A stretch of 21,215 nucleotides of DNA. Origin: Rhizophlyctis rosea (lineage: Eukaryota > Chytridiomycota > Chytridiomycetes > Rhizophlyctidales > Rhizophlyctidaceae). Positions within the stretch are counted from its first letter, which is position 1; each line of letters opens with the position of its first letter. Below are positions 7,637 through 15,805 of the stretch, piece after piece. The stretch covers positions 1-21,215 of the forward strand of contig JADGJC010000516.1 in assembly GCA_027596075.1 (NCBI GenBank), in the 5' to 3' direction. Below the pieces are notes generated by a model that was given only the letters and a program-made list of their open reading frames with translations, ran no database searches and was not told the origin of the DNA. Made by a program: the position numbers and the translations under genes.

Positions 7637-9337
7637 TCATTTCTTACCTTTCTTCCCACCGGTCTTTGATCTCGTTCTACTCGCGATGGGTGCTACTTTT
7701 TGTATTGTTGCATGTCTTTTTGCTATAGGGTCTGCTTGGAGGATTTGATTCAACGGATTGACTATTGGGACATCCAATCTAGGTCTTTTGGCGACATTGT
7801 ATGAATGTTCATATGGATCTTCGCGCTTCGCAGTGACTGGTGCAATTAGGTCAAACGGACTTTCACCTACCCTAGGTCTCTTTGGCATGACTACACTATG
7901 TTCGAATCCATCTTTCCTTTTGCCCAAAACTGGTGCAATAGGTGCAAACAGATTGCCATCCAACCTGGGTCTTTTTGGCATTACAACACTGTTTTCGAAA
8001 ACATCCTTCCGTTTACCCAAAACACTGTTCGTCATATCATGTTGTGCCGGCTGCGTCGCTCGTTTCTTGTTGGGTTGACCGGTGTAAATGATACCAGCAT
8101 CTTTTCTTTTAGCCAATACAGTTGGGAGAGGTTCAAGCAAGTATTCACGATGCCTCTGTCGTGTGCGCTCACCGCTATCCATGATCGTATCCATCAAGGA
8201 AAGTTCTTTGTGCTTTCTGTTGGAACTATCTGTAACATCTTCTCTCTTCCGTTTTCCCAATGCAGGACCCGTCGACCACATGAGCGACGAACTGCCAATC
8301 ACTGAACCACCATTGGGCATACCCTCCAAAGGACTAATGGCTTCCGTTTTGACCGTGGGCGATTTCTTTGGATGTACCAAATCTGCATTGTAGTGGATAG
8401 CTGCATCCTTGGCTGCCATTGGGGTGTGATACGTTGCAGGTGCTGGTGGCGGAGTCTCGCCTTTCTGCAAACTTGGTAACCATTGTTTAGCCCATGCCTT
8501 GTATTCTCCCATTTCACTTTGAGGGGACAAAATCGATTGGAGGTCTTTTGTGATGATGCTTCCTCCTGTTGGTCTGCTCTCCAAGTGTCTGGCGACGCCT
8601 TTTTCTTTTTTATCAGGATGCAGATTGACTCCATTGGCTGCCGCATGGGATCTACCCAATTCATCTGGCGCAGTCAAGACCGTCGGTATCATTGTTCTAG
8701 GCACATTGCTGCCTCTGTAATCTGGAACATCGCCTGGGTACACACCAGGCATTTTAGGTTCACCAGTGGCGTCATTTCTCATGTGTAGCATATTTGTTGT
8801 ATCCGTAAGGCTGATCTGGTTCGTCAATGGATTCAATGAAGCCACATTTTGGCGCTTGTTGCTCCCTCCATGGTCTTTATCACCTTTTCGTTTGCCGGTG
8901 ATTGCTTTTATATCCAATGGTATGCCAGGTGGTCTGGCAGTATCTTTGGGTGGGGGGTTGTTGGGTGTTGGATTATGCGGCCATCCAGTGTTGAGTCCTG
9001 TCTTTTTGAGTTGATCTGTATTTGGGACGTTGGTAATAGAAACTTTCCTGACTGCTGATTGTGGGGCTGATTTGCTCCCGGTCATGTTGACTATAGCCTC
9101 TGCGTATTCATCCTCCATCTGCATTCTTTTCTCTGTTCGGTAAAAGTCGGCTGCCCATTGGGAAGCCACGGATACTTTGGGTGCTGCCGAGGTCATCGGA
9201 TATTGAGACATTGGGACACCCATGCGGAGTCTCAATTCTGCCGGCAGTTTGGCATTCTTGGTTTTCTTCACCCCACCTAAAGCTTGGCTGGTGTTATTGG
9301 GGACTACAGGGATGAGATATCCTGATGTCTTGCTCAT
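7637..9337 (-). CDS. Basic 566-aa protein with tandem bipartite KR motifs, possible virion core/DNA-binding protein
   Basis: An intact ATG frame, one of the longest unbroken genes here. The product is Pro-, Lys- and Arg-rich and probably disordered. A unit of (G/A)KR(K/E), 10-14 residues, then a second basic cluster occurs at residues 148, 361, 409, 441, 472 and 503, with a partial one at 539. The copies at 441, 472 and 503 are spaced exactly 31 residues apart and share sequence such as VVMPKRPR. The tail is basic (RTRSKTGGKKGKK). The motifs resemble bipartite nuclear localisation signals, or DNA-condensing repeats like adenovirus-type core proteins. It sits between fibre and capsid genes, so a virion role is inferred. 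No enzyme motif is visible. Confidence 0.75.
   Translation of the reverse strand: MSKTSGYLIPVVPNNTSQALGGVKKTKNAKLPAELRLRMGVPMSQYPMTSAAPKVSVASQWAADFYRTEKRMQMEDEYAEAIVNMTGSKSAPQSAVRKVSITNVPNTDQLKKTGLNTGWPHNPTPNNPPPKDTARPPGIPLDIKAITGKRKGDKDHGGSNKRQNVASLNPLTNQISLTDTTNMLHMRNDATGEPKMPGVYPGDVPDYRGSNVPRTMIPTVLTAPDELGRSHAAANGVNLHPDKKEKGVARHLESRPTGGSIITKDLQSILSPQSEMGEYKAWAKQWLPSLQKGETPPPAPATYHTPMAAKDAAIHYNADLVHPKKSPTVKTEAISPLEGMPNGGSVIGSSSLMWSTGPALGKRKREDVTDSSNRKHKELSLMDTIMDSGERTRQRHREYLLEPLPTVLAKRKDAGIIYTGQPNKKRATQPAQHDMTNSVLGKRKDVFENSVVMPKRPRLDGNLFAPIAPVLGKRKDGFEHSVVMPKRPRVGESPFDLIAPVTAKREDPYEHSYNVAKRPRLDVPIVNPLNQILQADPIAKRHATIQKVAPIASRTRSKTGGKKGKK
7772..8026 (-). repeat. Tandem 93-bp coding repeats
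   Basis: About 2.7 copies of a 93-bp unit encode residues 438-522 of the basic protein. Each copy carries a GKRK- or AKRE-type cluster and a KRPR cluster about 14 residues later. More diverged copies extend toward residue 361. Exact 31-residue spacing indicates tandem duplication. Confidence 0.7.
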
Positions 9338-9434
9338 CTTTCTGTTGGCTCTGGTTGATATTACCAGGGGACTGGTATTTTTTTCGGTTTAGTCTATTCA
9401 ACAGCATCCATTTCAAAGGCCCTTTGGACAATTC

Positions 9435-9706
9435 ATGCGTAAAACATCTCATAGAGCAACAACTTTTTAGGCACTGTACGAAACCATGTGAAGACTGGGG
9501 TCGCCTATCTGAACAACACGGTGATTCCCAATGCTCGAAAAGGTCACAAGTTCATCACTGCGGCAACTGAAGAGATCTCTAAAGATCGCAATGTATCAGA
9601 AAAGAACCGGGGTAGTTTGAAGACATTGAGTTACCTCGCAGACGTTGGCATCAAACGTTCAGAAGATACGACCAACACCATAAACAGGGTCCATGTGGCG
9701 GTCTGA
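9435..9706 (+). pseudogene. Small basic protein gene, broken or with a 32-nt intron
   Basis: A protein-like frame runs to TGA 9704-9706 and contains KTGVAYLNNTVIPNARKGHK and then a charged helical region. It has no ATG of its own beyond a GTG at 9488. An ATG at 9435 lies upstream. In one reading its frame meets TAG 9468-9470 and then needs a one-base shift near 9485. In the other, removing 9439-9470 (starts GTAAAA, ends TTTTTAG) joins ATG directly to the open frame in phase, giving about 80 residues. I do not recognise the protein. It is divergent from the 566-residue gene and converges on the capsid gene. Confidence 0.45.
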
Positions 9707-9845
9707 AGATCTGGTTGTGAACAAAGCAATTCAATTTCCACTTTTGGAAAAGTCTAGAATGTAAACAAAAATGACTTGTTTTATTTTCACACTTTCATGT
9801 TGGATGAATGTGTTAAAGAAAGACAACTTTATAGATCCCATTGAA

Positions 9846-9909
9846 AGGGGGTTTAAGGGCTCGTGGGCAAAGCCCACGCGCGCGCGCAGCGCTAGGGACT
9901 AGTCCCCCT
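9846..9909. terminator. GC-rich nested hairpins between convergent genes
   Basis: A perfect hairpin CGTGGGC-AAA-GCCCACG spans 9862-9878. A (CG)n run follows, then the palindrome GGGACTAGTCCC at 9895-9906. An outer stem pairs AGGGGG (9846-9851) with CCCCCT (9904-9909). The cluster lies between the end of the small plus gene and the end of the capsid gene and overlaps the capsid stop codon. A bidirectional transcription end or RNA-processing signal is inferred; a cruciform with another role is possible. Confidence 0.5.
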
Positions 9910-11134
9910 AATAGACCCTCCAGAGGTTCACGAGTGAACCAGTAACTTCCAACAAGACCAAGCAGGACACGAGGGTGTAACCTATCACATTGGATGGAAT
10001 GGCATTGTTAAACGTAGTATCAACCACAACATTCGTCGAAGCAGCACCGACGGTTGAAACCCCGCTGCCAAATTGTTCTCCACTCGACTGGAAATTCAGA
10101 CCCCAACGCCAAAAGCCGTTTTCATAGTCGTCTGAAAGGTTGTAGTCGTCGAATTCCGCAATATTGCCGCTTGCAGACAAGAAATAAACGAGCGTGGTTT
10201 CCATTTGGCCAGTGAATCTCCTCGTGTTTGGATTGGTAAGTGCAGCAACTTCTATCAACCATGATTTGAGATCGTTCACCCCATAGTACCGTTTGTATTT
10301 GTCATTGGTTCTGTTATCGTAAGCACTTACGTCGTACATGCAGCAAGTAACCGAATCGATCGAGGAATACGACCCCACTGCAGCGGTCACCAAGAGGTTT
10401 GTTCTACCATTTCCGGGAGATTTGAACGTCCTGATCTCATTCACTGGCAACCAAATACTCCTGTTTGACCCAAGGACGTCACTCGAAATGGCCAAGGTGA
10501 AACACGGATCAGGGGCTATCATGCATGCTTTCAGTACGGGATTTTCGATCGTGAAGGAAGCCACGGCACTGTTGGTGAATAAATTCTCCACGGGGGCTAC
10601 TTGGAAATCTAACTGTAGCCCACCCGAGAAAACTGGGAGAGGGAGTGCCTGCGGATTGCTAAACAAACTTGAAAATATTGTCATCGCCAATGTCCGGAAC
10701 CCTGCTCAGAATGCAGTAGTGTCGCCAAAACTCTCGTGTCTCTTGAACCATTTTTTCTTTGGGTCGCTCATGGTCGAATAATAGAGACCTACGACGTTAT
10801 CATATTTGAATGACTCCAAGACTTGGCTGCCTGCCCTTATGGTCAGGCGATTGGAAGCACGACTGCAGCCCTGTTGTCTGGACACTGCATTGGCCCCAGA
10901 GACCACTGAACCATCTGCCGCACGTGGCGTAATGGTGAACGAAAGGTAACATTGGTGTGTCCTCAAAAAACTTGAGTTTGATGCCAATTGAAAAAGAATG
11001 TTGCTGTTACCCAATGACGTGTAAGATGTTTGCGTTGAACTATTACTTGGCGTGACAGTTGTCCAAACTTCTTGTTGACCTATAACACTCGGGTTGGTGT
11101 AAGGATATTTGTAGGACAAAATTTGGGAAGTCAT
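9908..11134 (-). CDS. Major capsid protein (double jelly-roll type, PLV-like), with one in-frame TGA
   Basis: Start ATG 11132-11134 (MTSQILSYKYPYTNP) is preferred to a longer start at 11176, giving about 408 codons. The sequence has the style of PLV capsid proteins: polar beta strands, SNRLTIRAGSQVLESFKYDNV, then LPLPVFSGGLQLDFQVAPVE, a pattern seen in the first jelly roll of this group. A single TGA at 10706-10708 splits it; the two halves are in the same frame and nothing else is disturbed. It follows the penton and charged-protein genes on the same strand, as expected for a late structural unit. The stop may be a TGG-to-TGA change. The family call rests on pattern and neighbourhood, not on a search. 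Confidence 0.75.
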
Positions 11135-11187
11135 TATATGGAGATTGTTATGGTGTGTATGCTCTATTGAGAACAAAAAAAAAAGAA

Positions 11188-11724
11188 TCAGTCCAGAACA
11201 CTAGAGAGCCAATCGTGACTTTGAGGCGGATACGGTTGGTCATTTTGGAAACCTTGATCTCTATCTGAATCTGAATCGGACTCTACTTGTCTTTTCTTGG
11301 GTGTCCGTTTTTTAGCGGGTTGTTTGGGTGGTGCTTGTTTTTTTGCATCATCCTGATTGTTTTTGGCAGATTTTTTGGCAGTTTTCTTTTTTGGATTGTC
11401 TTCGTTCTGTTCCTCTTGGGCTTTCTTCCATGCGCGATATTCTGCCAACTCTTCCTCCTGTTTTCGGCGTTCGATGATTTCTAAAGCCTTCTGTTCTGCC
11501 AATTCAGAGGCACGTCGTTGAATCTCTTCTTCTGCTCTCATTTCAGCTGCACTTCGTTTTTCCTGGCTATACTTTCTGGTATTCAAATTTGCTTTTCTTG
11601 TTGCACGCGCCTCCTCTAAATCTTCTAATTTTTTAGCAGTCATAACCCCTTTCTTGGGTTTTTTTGCTGTATCTTCGACTTCAGGTTGTTGGTTTTCAAC
11701 AGGGGTTTCTTCTATGTCACTCAT
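11188..11724 (-). CDS. Highly charged coiled-coil protein, 178 aa
   Basis: Start ATG 11722-11724 (MSDIEETPVENQ) is chosen over a non-ATG extension to 11769. The middle (about residues 40-110) is a long charged helix rich in Glu, Lys, Arg and Ala with heptad-like spacing, probably a coiled coil. It is followed by a Lys/Pro/Ala-rich basic stretch (about 110-150) and an acidic Ser-Asp tail ending in DWLSSVLD. It lies between penton and capsid genes on their strand, so a virion or assembly (scaffold- or core-like) role is inferred. No enzyme motif is visible, and the frame is intact. Confidence 0.65.
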   Translation of the reverse strand: MSDIEETPVENQQPEVEDTAKKPKKGVMTAKKLEDLEEARATRKANLNTRKYSQEKRSAAEMRAEEEIQRRASELAEQKALEIIERRKQEEELAEYRAWKKAQEEQNEDNPKKKTAKKSAKNNQDDAKKQAPPKQPAKKRTPKKRQVESDSDSDRDQGFQNDQPYPPQSHDWLSSVLD

Positions 11725-11788
11725 TGTTGCTTTACAGAACGACATAGAAAAAATATTTGGCAACCACAATGCTTCATGAAGGCAACCA

Positions 11789-12514
11789 TCAGTACGTAAC
11801 TATGTCATTGTCGTCACTCAAAATGCCCAATTGGATTGTATACGCCGCACCACGGAAACTGACTTCCTTCAAAGTGACGCTATTTAACCACCTGAAACGG
11901 ACATAGGAAAGATTATGACCGGATTGGATGTCGTCACCCGGATTCTCCCATTTCATGACTGTCCTACTCTGTTGATCTATCGGAATCAACGCCAGACACG
12001 AAATCCCATCGTTACCTGCCAATATGACATCTTGTGTGATGAGTACAGAAGAAACCAACAATAGATTGTTAGTGCCCTCAAAGTCTGATATCCCGTCACT
12101 TCGCCAAGAATGTCCTGATGCACTTTCACCCTCTCGGTTTTTTCCAAGGGCTTGGAAGGCGCTCGTTCCACTTGCGAATCCAAGGATGCTGAAGTTGACA
12201 TTTGGATTCTCAATCAATAGATTCCGTTGAATGTCATCATATGTGACTTTATATCCGCTGCCCAAAGCGTCTTGAAGCGCAGGGGGGTATGTTGCCGCAT
12301 TACAGTTTCCTTGGGGGATCGTCACATATCTTACATTACCATTCTCACGAATGGCTATCATGTTATTCTGTGGTCCCGTTGTGTAGAATGTAATGAGCAT
12401 TGTACAACTGTGGATCTTGAATCGTGAAATGTACGGATTCCTTGGCGTGAAAAACAGCGGACTATCTGTGTTGGGATAGCGACTGGAATCGAAGAGATAC
12501 ACGCTGTATGTCAT
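11789..12514 (-). CDS. Minor capsid (penton-type, single jelly-roll) protein, 241 aa
   Basis: An intact ATG frame with the opening typical of PLV and virophage pentons: a DSSRYPNTDSPLFF segment followed by the strand FKIHSCTMLITFYTT and an IPQGNCNAATYPPALQDAL block. The rest is alternating polar/hydrophobic beta structure ending in FRGAAYTIQLGI. Such proteins form pentamers at the capsid vertices and hold the fibres. It is first in the minus-strand structural run (penton, charged protein, capsid) and is divergent from the packaging ATPase. Assignment is by pattern and position. Confidence 0.72.
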   Translation of the reverse strand: MTYSVYLFDSSRYPNTDSPLFFTPRNPYISRFKIHSCTMLITFYTTGPQNNMIAIRENGNVRYVTIPQGNCNAATYPPALQDALGSGYKVTYDDIQRNLLIENPNVNFSILGFASGTSAFQALGKNREGESASGHSWRSDGISDFEGTNNLLLVSSVLITQDVILAGNDGISCLALIPIDQQSRTVMKWENPGDDIQSGHNLSYVRFRWLNSVTLKEVSFRGAAYTIQLGILSDDNDIVTY

Positions 12515-12568
12515 TTTTTTGGGGGGCTGGTGTTCTTTTCTCTGTATTGTAATAACGTGGACAAATAA
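12515..12568. promoter_or_regulatory. Divergent promoter region of penton and packaging ATPase
   Basis: Only 54 bases separate the penton start (minus) from the ATPase start (plus), so both promoters must lie here or inside the genes. The interval has an AT-rich core (TGTATTGTAATAA) and a run of C then A directly before the penton ATG. No specific box is recognised. Confidence 0.45.
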
Positions 12569-13276
12569 ATGTCAGAACATTTCAAAGTCGAAAATTTACT
12601 TTGGAAATCCAAAAAATGTCCAAAGGAATTACCCCACCCTCTCCCGGCAGTTGGGTCGGTGGCATGGACGCTTCTGTCACGTCGTATGGGTGGCAAAACC
12701 CTGATGCTGACCAATTTGGTTTGAGCGTATAGAAAGCAGGTGGATCTCATAGTCATTCTGTCACCAACTTTACATTTAGATCCGAAATGGAAAGCGGTCA
12801 TGGGTTATGATAATGTCTTTGGTTCTGAAATCATCAACAATGGAGTGTTGCAGAATATCGTCGAAGCCCAAAAAGCAAGATACGATCCGAGACACCCAAA
12901 AGACAATCAATGTCTCCTCATCATCGATGACAGTGGAAATGAATTTCCCAGGAGGTCGATGCGCCAAGACATGAACGTACTTCATACAACATTTAGACAT
13001 TATAATAGGAATTTAATACCTGCTGTTCAGTCTTTGCAACGTATGGAATCCGTCTAGATCTCGAACAGCACCCAATGGTGCATCTGCAATACCAACAAAC
13101 GTGCTTTGAAGAAGATTGCAAACGACCTTGCAACTTCACGGATGAACGAGGACTCATTTGAGTCCTTTATCAAAGAGAATACCAAAGAGCAATATTCGTT
13201 TGTCTTTAGAGCTTTTACCAAACCACCTGGTGAAAATTTTTGGATCGGATTTGACAAAGTGTATGAAACGAACTGA
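12569..13276 (+). pseudogene. A32-type (FtsK/HerA) packaging ATPase, two in-frame stops
   Basis: From ATG 12569 one frame runs to TGA 13274. It contains a Walker A (SRRMGGKTLML), then DLIVILSPTLHLDPKW typical of the family, Walker B CLLIIDDSGNEF and the following FRHYNRNLIPAVQSLQ sensor region. The enzyme would drive DNA into the capsid. Two nonsense codons interrupt it: TGA 12722-12724, between Walker A and the SPT strand, and TAG 13055-13057. The downstream sequence (STQWCICNTNKRALKKIAND and a FRAFTKPPGENFWIGFD end) stays in frame and family-like. Walker A begins with Ser rather than Gly/Ala. The next gene overlaps its end by 14 bases. Confidence 0.8.
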
Positions 13277-13658
13277 AAAACCAATGAACAAATTTTCTGA
13301 AGAAATACCAAACATAATTCAAAATCTCAAAACACTAATGCCCTTTCACAAGCGAACATTCTATGACATCAACAATCAGGATGAACTTGACAAAGCCATC
13401 GGCGCTCTGGCCAACAAGCCCGACCATCCATACCATAGAATCAGTCAAAGTGTAAAAGATAACGTGATTTCGGAACTTCAAAGGTCATTCGTTGAAGACA
13501 TCTTGGGTAATGCTTACAACGAGATCAACCGTAAAGAAGAGAAGCCGAAAAGGAAGGCTGCTGCAAAGAAGCCTGCAGTTAAGAAGTCATCTCGGACTCC
13601 TGTGGTCGTTTCGAATGATCCATCTCCTGTTGGCGACGCAGGGTCTCCTCCTTTGTAA
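13263..13658 (+). CDS. Hypothetical protein with lysine-rich tail, 131 aa
   Basis: The chosen ATG (13263) overlaps the ATPase end by 14 bases, a tight arrangement implying co-expression. The frame is open upstream to 13158, but that part overlaps the conserved ATPase C-terminus. Residues 1-95 are helical and polar (FHKRTFYDINNQDELDKAIG). The last 35 are Lys/Ala/Pro-rich (KPKRKAAAKKPAVKKS) and probably disordered, resembling histone-like tails. No family is recognised; a DNA-associated virion or packaging partner is an inference. Its 3' end overlaps a minus-strand frame. Confidence 0.6.
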   Translation: MKRTEKPMNKFSEEIPNIIQNLKTLMPFHKRTFYDINNQDELDKAIGALANKPDHPYHRISQSVKDNVISELQRSFVEDILGNAYNEINRKEEKPKRKAAAKKPAVKKSSRTPVVVSNDPSPVGDAGSPPL

Positions 13659-13803
13659 GTAAATACTTATCCAATTCTTCACTATAAACGTCTTGAAAGG
13701 TCAACTTTGATCTCTTTTGGACTGCTTTGTCGTACCATTGTTTTAATTTGGCAATTTTCGATTCGTAAACTGCCAAGAGGCTCTTCATTACATTTGTGTT
13801 CAA
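13579..13803 (-). CDS. Small helical protein, 74 aa
   Basis: An ATG frame (13801-13803; a second ATG at residue 6) encodes a strongly amphipathic, charged helical protein (YESKIAKLKQWYDKAVQKR, then LDKYLLTKEETLRRQQE). Its 3' 80 bases overlap the low-complexity end of the plus-strand gene, so one of the two tails may be non-coding. No family is recognised. Composition looks genuine, but the overlap lowers certainty. Confidence 0.45.
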   Translation of the reverse strand: MNTNVMKSLLAVYESKIAKLKQWYDKAVQKRSKLTFQDVYSEELDKYLLTKEETLRRQQEMDHSKRPQESEMTS

Positions 13804-14105
13804 GAATGCAGAAGACTCTGCTCCAGGGATGCGGACTAGTAGGACGCGTCTGGTAGTTCGGACGTGTAACGTGATTGGGTAGATAGATAAACATGTGACT
13901 GATTTATTAGCTTAGTCAGGATAACGTGACCCTTATGTAATAACGTCGATCGCTTATGTGTTTTTCTGTCGCACCTGTGCCACCTTGGGTGGTACATATG
14001 TGCGTGTGCGTGCGTGTAGGTGTTATGTTAAGTAGTGATCTCAATATACATCCAAACAGTTAACTTTTATCGTTGCATTTGAGTGTGTATTGCTACCAAG
14101 CAGGT
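13804..14105. other. Non-coding stretch with alternating purine-pyrimidine tract and hairpin
   Basis: I see no gene in these 300 bases. A hairpin with arms GTGCCACC and GGTGGTAC (13977-13995, one mismatch) is followed by 27 bases of strict purine-pyrimidine alternation (13992-14018, GT/GC-rich), a Z-DNA-prone tract. The sequence CTTATGT occurs twice nearby (about 13932 and 13953). A regulatory or structural role is possible but unproven. Confidence 0.4.
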
Positions 14106-14339
14106 CTATTGACCAGCATCTGCAGTCACATGACATGCAATCACGTACACTTTGGAAGGATCTTCGACTGTACTATTTACATCTTTGCTTTCATCCTTGT
14201 CTTCGATGGCAGTCACGATGCCAAGTTCTGGAATGTAGGGCCCGCGTTCCAATATACCTGACTTTATTTTGATGTTGGCGACCAGAGGGTCGAAATTTTG
14301 AACATTCAATAGTTCGATGGATGCTCCTTGTTCCGTCAT
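14106..14339 (-). CDS. Hypothetical protein, 77 aa
   Basis: Start ATG 14337-14339 (MTEQGASIELLNVQNF) is preferred over a TTG-started extension. The product is a compact beta-rich domain (LVANIKIKSGILERGPYIP, VYVIACHV) with an acidic loop near residues 50-62. No family is recognised. It lies 32 bases downstream of the 55-residue gene on the same strand, so the two are probably co-transcribed from the divergent promoter at 14540-14572. Confidence 0.5.
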   Translation of the reverse strand: MTEQGASIELLNVQNFDPLVANIKIKSGILERGPYIPELGIVTAIEDKDESKDVNSTVEDPSKVYVIACHVTADAGQ

Positions 14340-14371
14340 TTTTGTGGTTTTACTATACCAAGTATTCAACT

Positions 14372-14539
14372 TCAGAATCTCAAGCGAATCTTTGGTAAAT
14401 ATTTATGTCTATACGTGGCGCAGCCAATCTTGATCCAGACGGTGTCCAAGTCGATGTCCTTGCAGCCGTGTAGTCCGCGCACTGGGGTCACCTGAATGTG
14501 TTTTTGGGATTCTTTCGATTTAGATGTTTTACGAGGCAT
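14372..14539 (-). CDS. Very small basic protein, 55 aa
   Basis: The ATG at 14537-14539 starts MPRKTSKSKESQKHIQ, a Lys/Ser-rich head, then a short ordered segment VRGLHGCKDIDLDTVWIKIG and a basic end; the stop is TGA 14372-14374. It is divergent from the integrase with only 33 bases between starts, and upstream of the 77-residue gene. No family is recognised. Confidence 0.45.
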   Translation of the reverse strand: MPRKTSKSKESQKHIQVTPVRGLHGCKDIDLDTVWIKIGCATYRHKYLPKIRLRF

Positions 14540-14572
14540 TTGTTGTTATCCTTTACTTAATATCAAAGAATA
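14540..14572. promoter_or_regulatory. 33-bp divergent promoter of integrase and minus-strand small genes
   Basis: The starts of the integrase (14573, plus) and the 55-residue gene (14539, minus) are 33 bases apart. The interval is AT-rich (TTTACTTAATATCAAAGAATA). Regulatory signals for both genes must sit here or extend into the coding regions. No known box is identified. Confidence 0.4.
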
Positions 14573-15804
14573 ATGCCGAACTATGTTCAAGCTTTTGACG
14601 AAGAAGATAAAGACAATCTGAAAGAACTGTTCTACAGTGGCGCTGTATTCGGTCGTGATCGCTGGTATGATCTATTCAAAGTCAAACACCCAGAGTCCAC
14701 CGCAAGCCAACGTGCCGTGCTGGATTGGTTGAAACATCAAGAACTTTGGCAAGTCAACACGCGACCAGTTATGAGTAGGCAGATTGTGAGACCTACGATT
14801 GCCAAAATATTAGGATCTATTCAACTCGATGGTAAAGATATGAGCAGTTCGGCCTATAATGGCTACGATTCCATCTTCAATGCAGTGGACATATTTTTCA
14901 AAAAGGTATACTCCATATGCGTGTAAGGGTCAGACTGTTGAGAATGTCATCAAACTAGTAGAGTCATTTTTGGCGCAAGGGATGAAATGTTCATTTCTAC
15001 AATCAGACAATGGAAGTTCCTTTTGGGGTGAATTTCCACAATGGTGTGCAGATCATGATATCAAATTCAGTTTTCGCGTGCACATACCCCGCAAAGTAAT
15101 GGCGTGATCGAATCAAGAATGGTTTATATGCCGAACCATTGTTTCAAACAATGAAAGCCAAAGGCACGCAGGATTGGCCATCATTGCTGCCTGGAGTAGT
15201 CAACGCGATCAACCAAACGATCACCTTTGCGACAGGGAAAACGCGAGACCAGATTGAGAATGATGAATCACTTCACGAGGCCGTTGGCGAATCCATTCAG
15301 GCAAAAGCCAACAAACGTTACAAAGGGAAAGCGTCGCCGACTGAATCACTGGAGGCCGATGATTATGTCCATTGGCGGCTCACTTACGATTACCACAAGA
15401 TTAGGAAAGGTTCAAAAGAGGGCTATGGGCGACCGGAAATGTATCAAGTTGTCAAAGTCTCCAAAAACAGAAAGCATCCCAACATCACAGATTCATACAA
15501 GATCATGAATGTAGAAACAGAAGAAATTGTCAAACGTCTCATACCAAGAGGAGAACTCATGAAAGTACCGCCTCCTGACGAAATGCAAAAGATCCTTGAA
15601 ATAGAACGGAGACCTGGTCCCGTTGAGGGTGAGAACGTGTATGCATAAGAATCTATTCTTGACAGACGCACATACAGAGGAGTCACAAAATACAAAGTCA
15701 AGTGACTTGGATACAGGGTTAGGGAAAGTACATGGGAAACTAAAAATGCTCTACGTAATGCCATGGATCTGGTTCGTGAGTATGATAGGACACATCCAAA
15801 CTAA
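14573..15804 (+). pseudogene. rve-family integrase with C-terminal chromodomain, heavily broken
   Basis: The start (MPNYVQAFDEEDKDNLKELF) and the next 100 residues match Polinton-type integrase N-termini. Catalytic core landmarks appear in three different frames: IQLDGKDMS (first Asp), LQSDNGSSFWGE (second Asp, about 15000) and HTPQSNGVIES (Glu, about 15083-15115). The C-terminal core and SH3-like part run 15139-15645. After TAA 15646-15648 the same frame continues with a chromodomain: ESILDRRTYRG, KYKVK, then TGA 15703-15705 exactly where the conserved Trp belongs, then LGYRVRESTWET, ending at TAA 15802. Frameshifts lie near 14890-14900 (T-run), 15070-15077 and 15110-15120. It would have inserted the element, with the chromodomain steering it to marked chromatin. 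It is now inactive. Confidence 0.85.
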
Positions 15805-15805
15805 A

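Noticed and set aside
10338..10781. Plus-strand frame of 147 codons
   Set aside because: Antisense to the major capsid gene; no recognisable domain.
12722..12742. A 21-nt GT...AG intron removing the first stop of the packaging ATPase
   Set aside because: Removal would delete most of the helix that must follow Walker A before the ILSPT strand, and the donor is not consensus.
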